From JAWKUK01 sp041398605 (lineage in GTDB: Bacteria; Planctomycetota; UBA1135; GCA-002686595): DNA of 56,516 nt. A program made the position numbers and the translations under genes. This document shows positions 36,357 to 45,786 of this stretch, piece by piece; position 1 is the first letter of the stretch, and every line of letters begins with the position of its first letter. The stretch is from positions 1 to 56,516 of the forward strand of contig JAWKUK010000032.1 in NCBI GenBank assembly GCA_041398605.1, written 5' to 3'. Under the pieces are notes generated by a model that was not told the origin of the DNA, did no database searches, and saw only the letters and a program-made list of their open reading frames with translations.

Positions 36357-37808
36357 TCAACGCCGACGCCAGACGATGACGTCGAGCGCGTAGCCGTGCG
36401 CCTCGCTCTCGCTGATCTCGAACTGCTCCGCCAGGAGCTTCATCACGTGTTGGCCGCTCGGGAGTGACTTGCGCAGCATCAGGACCCGGGTCGCGCCATC
36501 GAGGTCGCTCGGGTCCGTCAACGAGTAGTTGGACGCCGCCATGCGCGGCGGCGGCGCGCTCATCACCCGTGGCGCGTAATAGTCGTAGGGCTGCCCCTGC
36601 GGGAAGAGCGGCGGCTGCCACTCGATCGAGAGCACCTTGTCGCCGGGCTGGAGCCGCGCCAGCAGCCCTGCGACCGCCCCCCGGAAGTCCTCCGTGCCGT
36701 GCGTTCTGACGTTGAGCACGGTCAGCAGCGCCGCGAGCCCGAAGGCGATCGCAAACGCGCCCTGGCGCAGCCGTGCGGCTCGCGCCTCGCCCGCGCCGAT
36801 CGCCGCGAGCAACGCCAACGGGGCGGCGGACGGGAGCACGTAGTGCCAAGTGAAGCCGGCGCGAGGCATGGCATGGGAGACCGCCCAGGCGAAGGCCGGG
36901 ACCAGAAACGCGCCCGTTGCCAGCAGCGTCCCGAGCGTCCTGCGCCGTGGGTCGCGCAATGCCGCCAAGGTGCCGAGCGCCCCCAGAATGAGCACCAAGA
37001 GCCCTGCTCCGATGAAGGCGGGCCGCAGGTCGTCTCCGCCCAGGCGCACGTTCAGGAAGAACAGGTGCACGAAGGCCTCTGCGAGCCCTGCGAGCGAGCG
37101 GTCATCGCCGCCTGGCGGTAGCGCATGCTCGAGCTGCGCGCGGAAGCCCATCAGCGCCCAGGGCAGCGAGATGAGCGTCGCGCCAGCGATCGGGCCAATG
37201 AAGCGGCGGAGGCGCGCCCGGAGCGCCGGGTTGATGGCCGCGAGCGCGACCGCTGCGACGCCGTATCCGAGCGCGTAGTGCCCACCAAAATAATGGGTGT
37301 GGAAGGCCACCGCGAGCGAGAGGGCTAGGACGATCTGGGCGCCGCGGACGCGCTCTCTCGTCAGCAGCGCATGACCCGCGATGAGGGTCACGAGCGCTGC
37401 GAGCGAGTGCAGCGCATACATGCGCGCTTGCGACGAGAAGTCGACATGCAGGCTCGAGACGGCCAAGAGCGCCGCTGCGGCGAGTCCACGCGCGCGGCCA
37501 AAGTGCCTGGCGCCGAACCACGCCAGGAGGCCCAGCTCGAGGGCGCCGAAGACGAGGGCGGGGGTGCGCAATGCGAGCTCGCTCGACCCGAGCACGCGCC
37601 GCGCCAGCGCGACCGTCAAGAACCCGAGCGGCGGGTGGTTGTCCTGCCGTAGCGTCTCGAAGAACGCGGTGAGATCGGGCCGGGTGGCGTGGAACCAGGT
37701 ATGGAACTCGTCGAGGACGAGGCTCTTGCGTATGGCGGCAACGACCCGCACCGCTGCCCCCAGAATCAAAACGAGCGCCAGCAGCGCGCCCCAAGGAAGC
37801 CGACGCAT
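36357..37808 (-). CDS. GT39-like polytopic membrane glycosyltransferase
   Basis: About 483 residues from ATG 37808 (an upstream ATG at 37892 adds an unlikely leader). At least ten hydrophobic segments. The first lumenal loop has LVLDEFHTWFHATRPDL, resembling the DE-containing loop of dolichyl/polyprenyl-phosphate sugar transferases (PMT/ArnT type), followed by DNHPPLGFLTVALARRVLG, matching the HPP-type motif of the family. The C-terminal 100 residues form a soluble domain. The acceptor (lipid A, protein or glycan) cannot be told. Convergent with mlaD with a 22-bp gap. Confidence 0.8.
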   Translation of the reverse strand: MRRLPWGALLALVLILGAAVRVVAAIRKSLVLDEFHTWFHATRPDLTAFFETLRQDNHPPLGFLTVALARRVLGSSELALRTPALVFGALELGLLAWFGARHFGRARGLAAAALLAVSSLHVDFSSQARMYALHSLAALVTLIAGHALLTRERVRGAQIVLALSLAVAFHTHYFGGHYALGYGVAAVALAAINPALRARLRRFIGPIAGATLISLPWALMGFRAQLEHALPPGGDDRSLAGLAEAFVHLFFLNVRLGGDDLRPAFIGAGLLVLILGALGTLAALRDPRRRTLGTLLATGAFLVPAFAWAVSHAMPRAGFTWHYVLPSAAPLALLAAIGAGEARAARLRQGAFAIAFGLAALLTVLNVRTHGTEDFRGAVAGLLARLQPGDKVLSIEWQPPLFPQGQPYDYYAPRVMSAPPPRMAASNYSLTDPSDLDGATRVLMLRKSLPSGQHVMKLLAEQFEISESEAHGYALDVIVWRRR

Positions 37809-38015
37809 TCCCCGGGCGCTCTCGAGCTGCGCTTTGGACGTCGGGCAGGCATCACCGTCAGGTTGCACAGGGGCAGGATATCCCGGGCCCACCCCGCCGG
37901 GCGGTCGGCACAGCGTGTCAATTCCGTCTGGACTCCCCCGCGAGGCGCGGAGCGGTTAGCCTCTTCGCCCCGCAGTGACGGCCTGACGCCGTCTGCGCGT
38001 TCGGAGAATCGTTCC

Positions 38016-38876
38016 ATGACCGAAGAAGACGAAGTAGACGAAGTCAACGTTGAAGCCGAGGTGGACGCCCTTGATGAGGCCCCGCTCGTCCAGTTCAAGC
38101 AGGCCTTGCTCGACACCCTGACCGAGGGTGGACTCGAGCTCTACCAAGACCTCATTGAGGAGGTCGCGGTCGAGAGCGGCCAGGACGTGGCAGTGGTCGC
38201 GGCGGCCGCGGCCCGCCTCGCCCGGCGTGCCCAGGCGCCCAATTCGCTCGAGCGCATCGCTGGCTTCGAGTTGGACAGCGTCGGCAAGCTCGATCAAAGG
38301 ACGTTCGTGCCGCGGCCGGCTGCGTTCGATGGCGGAGCGCAGCGCCGTGGCGGCGACGGGTATCGGCGTGAAGGCGGCGACGGACGCGGGCATGACGATT
38401 GGCGCGGCGCGCCGCGGCGCGGCGGCTTCGGCCGTGGCGGCTTCGGGCGCGGCGGATACGACCGCGCCGGATATGACCGCGCCGGATACGACCGTGACTC
38501 GGATCGCGGCGGCTACGGCCGCGAGCGAGGCGATGACTTCGAGCGCGGCCCGCGCCGCGACCAGAAGCCGGTCGAGGCCGGCATGACGCGCCTGTTCGTC
38601 AGCATCGGCCGCATGGACGGCGTTCGACCCGGCGACTTGGTTGGCGCGATCGCCGGCGAGTCCGGCATCGAGGGCTCCTCGATCGGCGCGATCGATATCT
38701 ACTCGCGCTACAGCTTTGTCGAGGTCCCCGAGCGTCAGGGTGACCGGGTCATCCGTGCGATCTCGGGCGCGACCGTTCGTGGCCGCCAGGTGACGGCGCG
38801 CCCTGCGCTGCCCCCCGGCGAACGACCCGCGCGGCCGGCGCACCTGTCCGCGGGCGACGGCGAGTACGAGGACTGA
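38016..38876 (+). CDS. DbpA-type RNA-binding protein without helicase domains
   Basis: 286 residues from ATG 38016, with GGAG upstream. An acidic N-terminus is followed by a helical segment (FKQALLDTLTEGGLELYQDL) similar to the dimerisation region after the helicase core of CsdA/DeaD. A Gly/Arg/Asp-rich linker follows (about 110-190) with repeated GGFGRGG and DRAGYDR units. The C-terminal part (about 190-265) matches the DbpA RNA-binding domain: TRLFVSIGRMDGVRPGDLVG, SIGAIDIYSRYSFVEVP. It looks like the C-terminal half of a DEAD-box helicase encoded as a free gene; no DEAD, SAT or HRIGR motif is present. Its role is probably RNA binding or chaperoning, by inference. Confidence 0.85.
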   Translation: MTEEDEVDEVNVEAEVDALDEAPLVQFKQALLDTLTEGGLELYQDLIEEVAVESGQDVAVVAAAAARLARRAQAPNSLERIAGFELDSVGKLDQRTFVPRPAAFDGGAQRRGGDGYRREGGDGRGHDDWRGAPRRGGFGRGGFGRGGYDRAGYDRAGYDRDSDRGGYGRERGDDFERGPRRDQKPVEAGMTRLFVSIGRMDGVRPGDLVGAIAGESGIEGSSIGAIDIYSRYSFVEVPERQGDRVIRAISGATVRGRQVTARPALPPGERPARPAHLSAGDGEYED

Positions 38877-38907
38877 CCCGAGCGCGCCGGGGGCGGAGCG
38901 GCCCCGT

Positions 38908-41862
38908 TCAGTCGATCGCGAGCTGCAGCACGCTGCCCTGTGCCAGGGTGACGCGTCGCTGCAGCGTGTCGGTCCCGCGGCCCACGGCGCCACCGATCTT
39001 GACCTCGTAGGTCCCCGGGGCGAGCCGCAGCGCCTGGGGCGCTTCGATCCGGCCTTGGAACACGATCTCGCGCTCTTCGGCCGCGTCGCTGTCGAGCGTA
39101 TCGAAGCACCGTGTGACCTCGGCGTCGACCCAGCGGGCCCGGTCTCGCGGCCCCCCGAGCTCGAGGCGCGCCAGCTCGGGGACGATGACCGCGCCCAGCT
39201 CGACGGGCCCGATGCCACCGATGTCGTACAGGCGCTCGAGCATCAAGCCTTGCTCATAGTACGGCAGGCTCACGCGATACCGACCGGGGGGCAGCGGCCC
39301 GGCAGCGAAGCGCCCGTCGTCGTCGAGCACCTGAACCGGGAGCCCGAACGAGCTGCCAGGGAGCGCAAATTGCAGGTATGTGCCCACGGGCGCGGGTCGC
39401 TCACCCGGCAACAAGAGGCGACCGCTCACGGTGCTGCCGGACATCAGTGCTCGGTCGATCGCGATCTCGAACGCGACGTCGCGCTGCGCCCCGGCCGCTC
39501 CAACCGCTCGAAATGGCGCATCCGTGACCTGGATCGGCACGTTCCACGCGGGATCCGCCGGGTAGATGTAGAGGTCCGCTGGCACGACATGGCGCGCGGC
39601 GAGGGCCGCCATCCCGTCGTCATCCGTACGCGCGCGTTCGAGGATCGAAGTCGGGTTGTGGTGCGCGCGCGCTTCGAGGCGCCAGCCTGCGAGCGGCGCT
39701 GAACCGTCCGAGAGGCGTACACGCAGCGTCGGGGCCGCGGTCAGGTTGAGTTGGAGCTCCGAGGATGGCCGTGCTCGGACTTCGAGGGACCGCTCTCCGC
39801 GTGTCACCGTCCGGTTGCCCTGCAGCTCCTCGGCCACGATCGTGCATGGACCGAGCGGCAGGTCCTCGAACGCAAAGCGGCCTTCGGAGTCGGCCCTTAC
39901 GGTCCGAACTCGCAACGGATTTGTCGTCGCCAAGTGCACGAGCACGCGCCCCTGTCCGAGCCCGTCTGCGCGCGTCGCGCGCCCCGTGACGCGACCGCCG
40001 CGCGCGAGGGTCACCTGCCGCAGCGCGTCCTTGGCGTCGTCGATGCCACCTGGGCGGCCTGTCGTGGCCTCTACGGCGTCCAGGTGCAGCGAGGTCGTCA
40101 GCGGCGCGAAGCCCTGCGCGCTGACGAAGACCCGAGCTGCGCCGGGCTCCAGGCCCTCAAAGGTCGCGACCCCTGACGCATCGGTGCGTAACGCGCGGGC
40201 TGGCACCTGGCGGGTCGATGTCCCGTCGCGCGCGAGGAGCTGGGCGCCGAGCGAGCCGCGCAGGTGCGGGTTCCCGGTGAAGATCGAGCGCCCGGTGCGC
40301 TCAATCTGCGCCGCGAGGTGCGGCGCCAGCGGGTTCTCTTCGTCGGCAGTCATCGTGCCGATCACCCCGAGGCCGAGGCGCAGCCGCTCCCCGACAGAGA
40401 CTCGCGCGCCAGCGACGGGCACACCGCTCGCATCGACGACCTGCACTGAGAGTCGCGCGCCCGGCCCCCGAAGCTCGAGGACTGGGGCTCGGTTCGGCAC
40501 GCCGCCCGTGTGTTCGACGATCAGGACCCCGCTCGGTGCGTGCCCGTCAGCGCTGGCGGCGAGCAGGAACGGCAGGTGATCGCCCCGGAGACCTGCGTCA
40601 GCGCCGAGCGCGAGCTCGAAGGACCCGTCGCCGCGGCTCGTGCCACGCTCGATCAGTTCGCTCGCGCCCCACGCGCCGAGCACCGTGGCGCCCCCGACGC
40701 CGCGCCCGCCCTGGTCGACGACGCGCCCGGCGAGCGTGCGCCCCGCCGAGGCCGAGGCGACGCCGTCCACGCTCGTCGAGGCCGCATCGAGCGGCTGCCC
40801 GAGCCGCGCGGGGCGGACCTCCGCACTGGCCGCGCCTTGGGGCGTAAGGCTCGGCAGGGGTGTCGGGGGCGTCCGATCGGTATCGACCGGCGCGAGCGCC
40901 GCGAGGTGGCTCTGCGGCCCCTCCAGCGGGGGCTTCGACGTGCCGCCGCGACCCCAGAGCGACGCGCTTCCGATCAGGACCGCGGCGCCGATCAGCGCCA
41001 GCGCGTGCAGCCCAGTGAGCGCCTGCCAGCCTGTGGCCGGCGCGGGGCGTTCGAGCGGGTTGACGGCCGGCGCGCCCCCGTCCCGGGGCACGTCACGGAG
41101 CAGGCCGCTGTCGAGCGGGACACCGCCGAGCAGCGCGAGGCCGCGCATCCACTGCGCGCGATCGCCGTCGGAGAGCTCGTCGAGGCGCCGTCGCAGCGCG
41201 GCCACGGCCCGGTGGAGCCGCATGCGAACGGTGCCCGGCGGGAGCGCCAGACGTTCGCCGATCTCTTGCGGCGACAGGCCCTCGAAGTAGCGCAGCATGA
41301 CGGCCTCGCGCGCTTGATCGGGCAGGCTGAGCACCGCCGCGGTCAGGTCGCGCAGCGCCATGTCGCGGACAAAGAGGTCGGCCGTGGACGCGAGCGCCTC
41401 GGGCTTGGCCGCCTCGAGCTCGCGTCGCGCGCGCCGCGAACGTGATCGATGGCCCTTGAACGCGACGTTCTGCACGACCGCGCGGAACCAGCTAGCGGCC
41501 GACTCGCGGCGCCTCGGGCCGTTCTGAAGCGCCCGCGTCAGGGTCTCCTGGACCACGTCGTCGACCTCGGCCTCGTCGCGCAAGAGGCGCCGCGCCAAGG
41601 ACCGCACGAAGCCTGCGTGGCCGAGGAGGAAGTCCACGGTGACCCCTGCGTCGGCGGGCGCCTCGGCGGCGTCGGGGAGGGCGCCGACCGAAGCCGAGCG
41701 CCGGGGATCGGGCCGCGCGTCGCCCCCGTCGCCCCCGTCGCCCGCGGCGCCCGCGGCGCCCCCGGCGCCCATCCCGTTACCGGCCGAGTCACGGGTCGAG
41801 TCACCGGTCGAGTCACGTTGCGGCCCCGCGGCGTCGGCCTCGAATTCGTTGGGAGTCGTCAT
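38908..41862 (-). CDS. ECF sigma factor fused to membrane helix and carboxypeptidase-regulatory-like domains
   Basis: 984 residues from ATG 41862. A Gly/Asp-rich N-terminus of about 70 residues precedes sigma region 2 (about 76-145; FVRSLARRLLRDEAEVDDVV) and region 4 (about 172-230; LPDQAREAVMLRYFEGLSPQ, then PPGTVRMRLHRAV). A single membrane helix follows (about 281-303; ALALIGAAVLIGSASLW), then about 680 residues of beta-rich repeats such as LAGRVVDQGGRGVGGATVLG, VTGRATRADGLGQGRVLVHL and FAFEDLPLGPCTIVAEE, typical of carboxypeptidase-regulatory/CnaB-like folds. The N-terminus would be cytoplasmic and the repeats outside, giving a membrane-tethered sigma factor. From memory, Planctomycetota have ECF groups with long C-terminal extensions; no anti-sigma gene is adjacent. 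Confidence 0.9.
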   Translation of the reverse strand: MTTPNEFEADAAGPQRDSTGDSTRDSAGNGMGAGGAAGAAGDGGDGGDARPDPRRSASVGALPDAAEAPADAGVTVDFLLGHAGFVRSLARRLLRDEAEVDDVVQETLTRALQNGPRRRESAASWFRAVVQNVAFKGHRSRSRRARRELEAAKPEALASTADLFVRDMALRDLTAAVLSLPDQAREAVMLRYFEGLSPQEIGERLALPPGTVRMRLHRAVAALRRRLDELSDGDRAQWMRGLALLGGVPLDSGLLRDVPRDGGAPAVNPLERPAPATGWQALTGLHALALIGAAVLIGSASLWGRGGTSKPPLEGPQSHLAALAPVDTDRTPPTPLPSLTPQGAASAEVRPARLGQPLDAASTSVDGVASASAGRTLAGRVVDQGGRGVGGATVLGAWGASELIERGTSRGDGSFELALGADAGLRGDHLPFLLAASADGHAPSGVLIVEHTGGVPNRAPVLELRGPGARLSVQVVDASGVPVAGARVSVGERLRLGLGVIGTMTADEENPLAPHLAAQIERTGRSIFTGNPHLRGSLGAQLLARDGTSTRQVPARALRTDASGVATFEGLEPGAARVFVSAQGFAPLTTSLHLDAVEATTGRPGGIDDAKDALRQVTLARGGRVTGRATRADGLGQGRVLVHLATTNPLRVRTVRADSEGRFAFEDLPLGPCTIVAEELQGNRTVTRGERSLEVRARPSSELQLNLTAAPTLRVRLSDGSAPLAGWRLEARAHHNPTSILERARTDDDGMAALAARHVVPADLYIYPADPAWNVPIQVTDAPFRAVGAAGAQRDVAFEIAIDRALMSGSTVSGRLLLPGERPAPVGTYLQFALPGSSFGLPVQVLDDDGRFAAGPLPPGRYRVSLPYYEQGLMLERLYDIGGIGPVELGAVIVPELARLELGGPRDRARWVDAEVTRCFDTLDSDAAEEREIVFQGRIEAPQALRLAPGTYEVKIGGAVGRGTDTLQRRVTLAQGSVLQLAID

Positions 41863-42127
41863 CGAGCGTCTGCTTCCATTGAATGGACCCCGCCGGGGCG
41901 CACAGCGCCACCGCCATTCTTGGAACTGCTCCGATTCGCGGCAGCTCGAGCCCGCGGCCTTCGTTCGAGCCCGGGACATGGTGTCCGCCCCGGTTCGCCC
42001 TCGGAAACCCAGCTCGACGCGCCCCTCGGCGCCGCGCCGGCGCTAACGTGCCGCGCTCGCGGGACAAGGGGCCCGACCCGGTCGGGGCGCTCCGCCCGGC
42101 GGCTGCGGCGGGCGCGGTCTCCGCGCT

Positions 42128-43375
42128 GTGCTTCCGGTGCTCCGACGCCTCCGCCACGACCTCGCTCTGCTGCAGCCCGCCGCGCGCAGCTACCTCTTTG
42201 GCTCGGCGTTGATGGGCGGCGCCCAGGTGATCTCGTTCACGTTCCTGGCGCGTTACCTGAACCTGCTCGGGCACTCGAAGAGCCAGATCGGCGCGGTCCA
42301 GGCCCTCGACGCGTGGGGCAAGATGCTCATCGCGCTGCCAGCCGCCTTTGTGCTGTCGCGGCGCTCAGCGCGCGAGGTCTTCGTCGGGTCGTCTCTCCTC
42401 GGCGGCGCAGCCCTGTGCCTGCTGCCGGTCTTGGGGCGGATCGGCGGGCTGCCGCTGATCGGGGCCGCTGCGTTTGTCGTCGGCTTGTCGACGGCGATCT
42501 ACACGATCGGCATCGCGCCGTTCTTGTACCGGCACACGAGCGCGGTCGAGCGCGCGACCGCCTTCGGGCTCGCCGAGGCCGTGGGGACCGCGGCTTCCGT
42601 CCTCGGCGCCGGCTGCGCGGGCCTCCTCATCGCGGCGTTGTCCAAGCCCCTCGCGAGCGAGGCCCGTGCGACCGCTGTCGTCCTGCAGCTCGCCGGCGTG
42701 CTCGTTCTCTGCGCGTCCTTCGCGTTCCGGCGCATTGTCGATCCCGTGACCCTCGGCGGCGGCACGGAGCGCGCTTGGCCGCTCGTGCTCGAGCACCGCA
42801 AGGTCCTGGCCAAGTTCGCGCTGCCGCAGCTGCTCGTCGCCACCGGCGCGGGCTTCTGCATCCCGTTCCTCGCGACTTATTTCCAGGAGCGCTTCGGCCT
42901 CGCGCCGACGGGTTGGGGGGGCGTGTTCGCCCTCGGCCAGGTCCTGATGACGCTCGGGTTCATGGTGACGCCGGCGCTCGTCGCCCGCTTCGGGTGCGTG
43001 CGGAGCATGGTCGGGATCGAGCTCATGTCGCTGCCCTTCTTCATCACCTTGGCCTTCACGACCAGCTTGCCGCTCGCGTGTTTTGCGTTCCTGATGCGCG
43101 GCGCGCTCATGAACACGACCCAGCCGATCCACAAGAATCTGATGATGCAGGCGACACCGGCCGGCGCGCGCGTCGTCCAGACCGGGGTGAACGCGGCGAT
43201 CTGGGGCTTCGGTTGGATCGTGGGGCCGTTGGCCGCAGGCTGGGCGCTCGACGCGACGGGGAACGACTATCGGGTGCTCATGTGCACGACCGTCGCGTTG
43301 TACGCGCTGGCCGCGGGCTTGACCTGGATCTTCCTACGCCCCGTCGAGGACAATCTCAGCGCGACGCCTGAGTAG
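42128..43375 (+). CDS. MFS transporter
   Basis: 415 residues from GTG 42128, with about twelve hydrophobic segments. The first loop region (LSRRSAREVFVGSSLLGG) and the mid-protein segment (ALVARFGCVRSMVG) resemble the conserved MFS loop 2-3 and 8-9 patterns. FGLAEAVGTAASVLGAG and GVNAAIWGFGWIVGPLAAG are helix sequences of this superfamily. Substrate unknown. Divergent from the sigma-factor fusion; the 265-bp gap between them (41863-42127) shows no gene. Confidence 0.85.
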   Translation: MLPVLRRLRHDLALLQPAARSYLFGSALMGGAQVISFTFLARYLNLLGHSKSQIGAVQALDAWGKMLIALPAAFVLSRRSAREVFVGSSLLGGAALCLLPVLGRIGGLPLIGAAAFVVGLSTAIYTIGIAPFLYRHTSAVERATAFGLAEAVGTAASVLGAGCAGLLIAALSKPLASEARATAVVLQLAGVLVLCASFAFRRIVDPVTLGGGTERAWPLVLEHRKVLAKFALPQLLVATGAGFCIPFLATYFQERFGLAPTGWGGVFALGQVLMTLGFMVTPALVARFGCVRSMVGIELMSLPFFITLAFTTSLPLACFAFLMRGALMNTTQPIHKNLMMQATPAGARVVQTGVNAAIWGFGWIVGPLAAGWALDATGNDYRVLMCTTVALYALAAGLTWIFLRPVEDNLSATPE

Positions 43376-43423
43376 CGGCGTCGTGCGCGTTGCCTCAGCC
43401 TGTCTCGACGCCGAACCTCCGCT

Positions 43424-45577
43424 GTGCCGACCCCGACCCGCTTCGACCCGATCGCTGAGCTCGCGAGCCTCCCCGGCGTCGGGCCGGCGCGCGCGGCGCG
43501 TTTGGCGCGGATCGGCGTCCAATCGGTGCGGGACCTGCTCCTCGTGCACCCGCGGCGGCTCGTCGAGTGGCCGGCCGTCGAGCCGCTGGCCGAGGCCCTG
43601 CGCCGAAAGGGCGCGCGTGTGCGGGTCCGCGGACGCGTCCTGCGCACGCGCCTCGTGCGGCTCGGCGGCAAGCGCAGCGTCGTGCGCGCCACGCTCGGGG
43701 ATGCCAGCGGCGAGGGCGACCTCGTCTTCTTCAACCAGCCCTGGATGCAGCGCCAGCTCGAGGCCGGCCGCGAGCTCGAGGTCTGCGGCGACGTCGTCGT
43801 GATCAGCGGCGCGCGCGCCCTTGGCGCGCCGCGCCTCGCGTCGGACGCCGCGCCGTTTCCAGCGCCGGGGACGCTCGAGCCGGAGTACGAGGGCGGCGAC
43901 GGCGTCAGCGGCGACGCCTTGGCGGCGCTGATCGCGGTCGCGCTCGAGCGGCACGGGGAGGACCTCGAGGAGCCCCTGCCCGAGGACCTCTTGGCAGCGC
44001 GCGGCCTGCCGACGCTCGCGCGGGCCGTGCGTGCCCTGCACACCCCGAGCGACCGCGAGGCCTTCGAGGACGCGCGACGGCGGCTCGCGTTCGAGCCGAT
44101 CCTCGCGCTGCAGGCGCGCCTCCAGCTGCGACGGGCGCGCACCGGCGGCAGCGCCCCGCGTGTGCGCGTCAGCGACCCGTTGCATGCGGAGCTCTTGGGC
44201 GCGTTCCCCTTCACTCCGACGGATGCACAGCGGCGGGTGATCGAGGAGCTGCGCCGCGACCTCGACGCGACGCGGCCCATGCGGCGCCTCTTGCAAGGCG
44301 ACGTCGGCGCGGGCAAGACGGCCGTCGCGGCCTGGGCTGCGCTCGCGGCCGTCGAGGCCGGGCGGCAGGTGGCGTTCATGGCGCCGACGGAGGTGCTCGC
44401 GTCGCAGCACCACTACGGGCTGCGCGAGCTGTTCGAGGCGCGCGGGATCCGGACGGAGCTCGTCACGGGCTCGCTGCGCGCCGCTGAGCGGCGCGACGTG
44501 ACCGAGCGCCTCGCGCGCGGCGAGCTCGACCTCGTGTTCGGCACGCACGCGCTCTTCTCGGACGACGTCGTGTTCCCACGCCTCGGCCTCGTCGTGATCG
44601 ACGAGCAGCACCGCTTCGGCGTCAACCAACGCGCGCGCCTCGCTGGGAAAGCGCGCGGTGACGCGGACGTGCACCTCTTGCTGCTGACCGCGACGCCTAT
44701 CCCGCGTACGCTCGCGTTGACGCTGTACGGCGACCTCGAAGTGTCGATCCTCGACGCGCCGCCGCCGGGGCGCGGCGAGCTGCGTACGCGCTGGGTGCAG
44801 GGCCAAGACCGGCGCAAGATCCCGAAGTTCCTCGCGGAGCGGCTCGCTGCTGGCGAGCAGGTGTACTGGGTCGTCCCGCGCATCGATGGCGGCGTCGAAG
44901 CGGGCGCGGACGGCGCGGCGACGGAGCGCGACGAGCTCGCGTCGCAGGCGACGGGCGCCATCGATGCGACGGGCGACCACGGCGCGACCAAGGACGGGGC
45001 CAAGGACGGGGCCAAGGACGGTAGCGGGCCGAACGCCGAGCAGCGCTTCCGCCAGCTCGCGGCGCGCGCGCCCCTCGCGCAGGCGGGGATCGAGCTGGTG
45101 CACGGCCGCCTGCCGGCTGAAGAGCGGCGCATGCGCCTCGACCGCTTCCGCCGGGGCGAGGTGGGCTTGCTGGTGGCGACGACGGTGGTCGAGGTCGGCG
45201 TCGACGTCCCCAACGCGACGGTGATGGTCATCGAGGATGCGCACCGCCTGGGCCTCGCCCAGCTCCACCAGTTGCGCGGCCGGGTCGGGCGCGGCACGAA
45301 GGGCTCGTGGTGCCTCCTCCTTGGGGACATGAAGGCAGAGGCCAGGCTGCGCCTCCTGGAGCGCTCTCGGGATGGGTTCCTCCTGGCCGAGGAGGACCTG
45401 CGGAAGCGCGGGATGGGGGACCTCCTCGGCGTGCGGCAGTCAGGTGAAAACTTCGAAGGGCTCGAGGACCCCGATCGCGATCTGGACCTCCTGTTGGCGG
45501 CTCGGGACCTCTTCCAGCGCCGCCCGGACCTCGTCGCCGCGTACGCGGCCCGGGCGCCCGAGGCGCTCGCCCCCTGA
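43424..45577 (+). CDS. recG: ATP-dependent DNA helicase RecG
   Basis: 717 residues from GTG 43424. RecG remodels stalled replication forks and Holliday junctions. An N-terminal wedge/OB region (SLPGVGPARAARLARIGVQS) precedes the helicase: GDVGAGKTAVAAWAAL (Walker A), VIDEQHRFGVNQRARL (DExH), TATPIPRTLALTLYGDLE, VEVGVDVPNATVMVIEDAHR and LHQLRGRVGRG. A low-complexity insert (about 488-545, including AKDGAKDG repeats) lies between the two helicase lobes and is not typical of RecG. The C-terminal RecG domain (GMGDLLGVRQSG) is intact. Confidence 0.96.
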   Translation: MPTPTRFDPIAELASLPGVGPARAARLARIGVQSVRDLLLVHPRRLVEWPAVEPLAEALRRKGARVRVRGRVLRTRLVRLGGKRSVVRATLGDASGEGDLVFFNQPWMQRQLEAGRELEVCGDVVVISGARALGAPRLASDAAPFPAPGTLEPEYEGGDGVSGDALAALIAVALERHGEDLEEPLPEDLLAARGLPTLARAVRALHTPSDREAFEDARRRLAFEPILALQARLQLRRARTGGSAPRVRVSDPLHAELLGAFPFTPTDAQRRVIEELRRDLDATRPMRRLLQGDVGAGKTAVAAWAALAAVEAGRQVAFMAPTEVLASQHHYGLRELFEARGIRTELVTGSLRAAERRDVTERLARGELDLVFGTHALFSDDVVFPRLGLVVIDEQHRFGVNQRARLAGKARGDADVHLLLLTATPIPRTLALTLYGDLEVSILDAPPPGRGELRTRWVQGQDRRKIPKFLAERLAAGEQVYWVVPRIDGGVEAGADGAATERDELASQATGAIDATGDHGATKDGAKDGAKDGSGPNAEQRFRQLAARAPLAQAGIELVHGRLPAEERRMRLDRFRRGEVGLLVATTVVEVGVDVPNATVMVIEDAHRLGLAQLHQLRGRVGRGTKGSWCLLLGDMKAEARLRLLERSRDGFLLAEEDLRKRGMGDLLGVRQSGENFEGLEDPDRDLDLLLAARDLFQRRPDLVAAYAARAPEALAP

Positions 45578-45585
45578 GGTCGACC

Positions 45586-45621
45586 GGGCCCCCCTTCGTC
45601 GCCCGTCCCGATAGGGGGCCC
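45586..45621 (+). terminator. possible hairpin after recG
   Basis: GGGCCCCC (45586-45593) can pair with GGGGGCCC (45614-45621), a perfect 8-bp GC stem with a 20-nt loop, 8 bp past the recG stop. No T tract follows, so this is a weak call. Confidence 0.35.
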
Positions 45622-45786
45622 AGCCGGGGGCCCAGCAGGAGGCTCAGCAGGGGAGCCCCGTCGAGCGGGCGGTCCTCGGCCCCTCCGAGAGGTTTCTCGT
45701 ATCCTCATGGGCTCGACGGGGTAGGTCCAGGACCTGCCCCCGCCGCCCGGCCTGCGCATTGTTGGCCCGCTTCGGATCCGCCGCTC

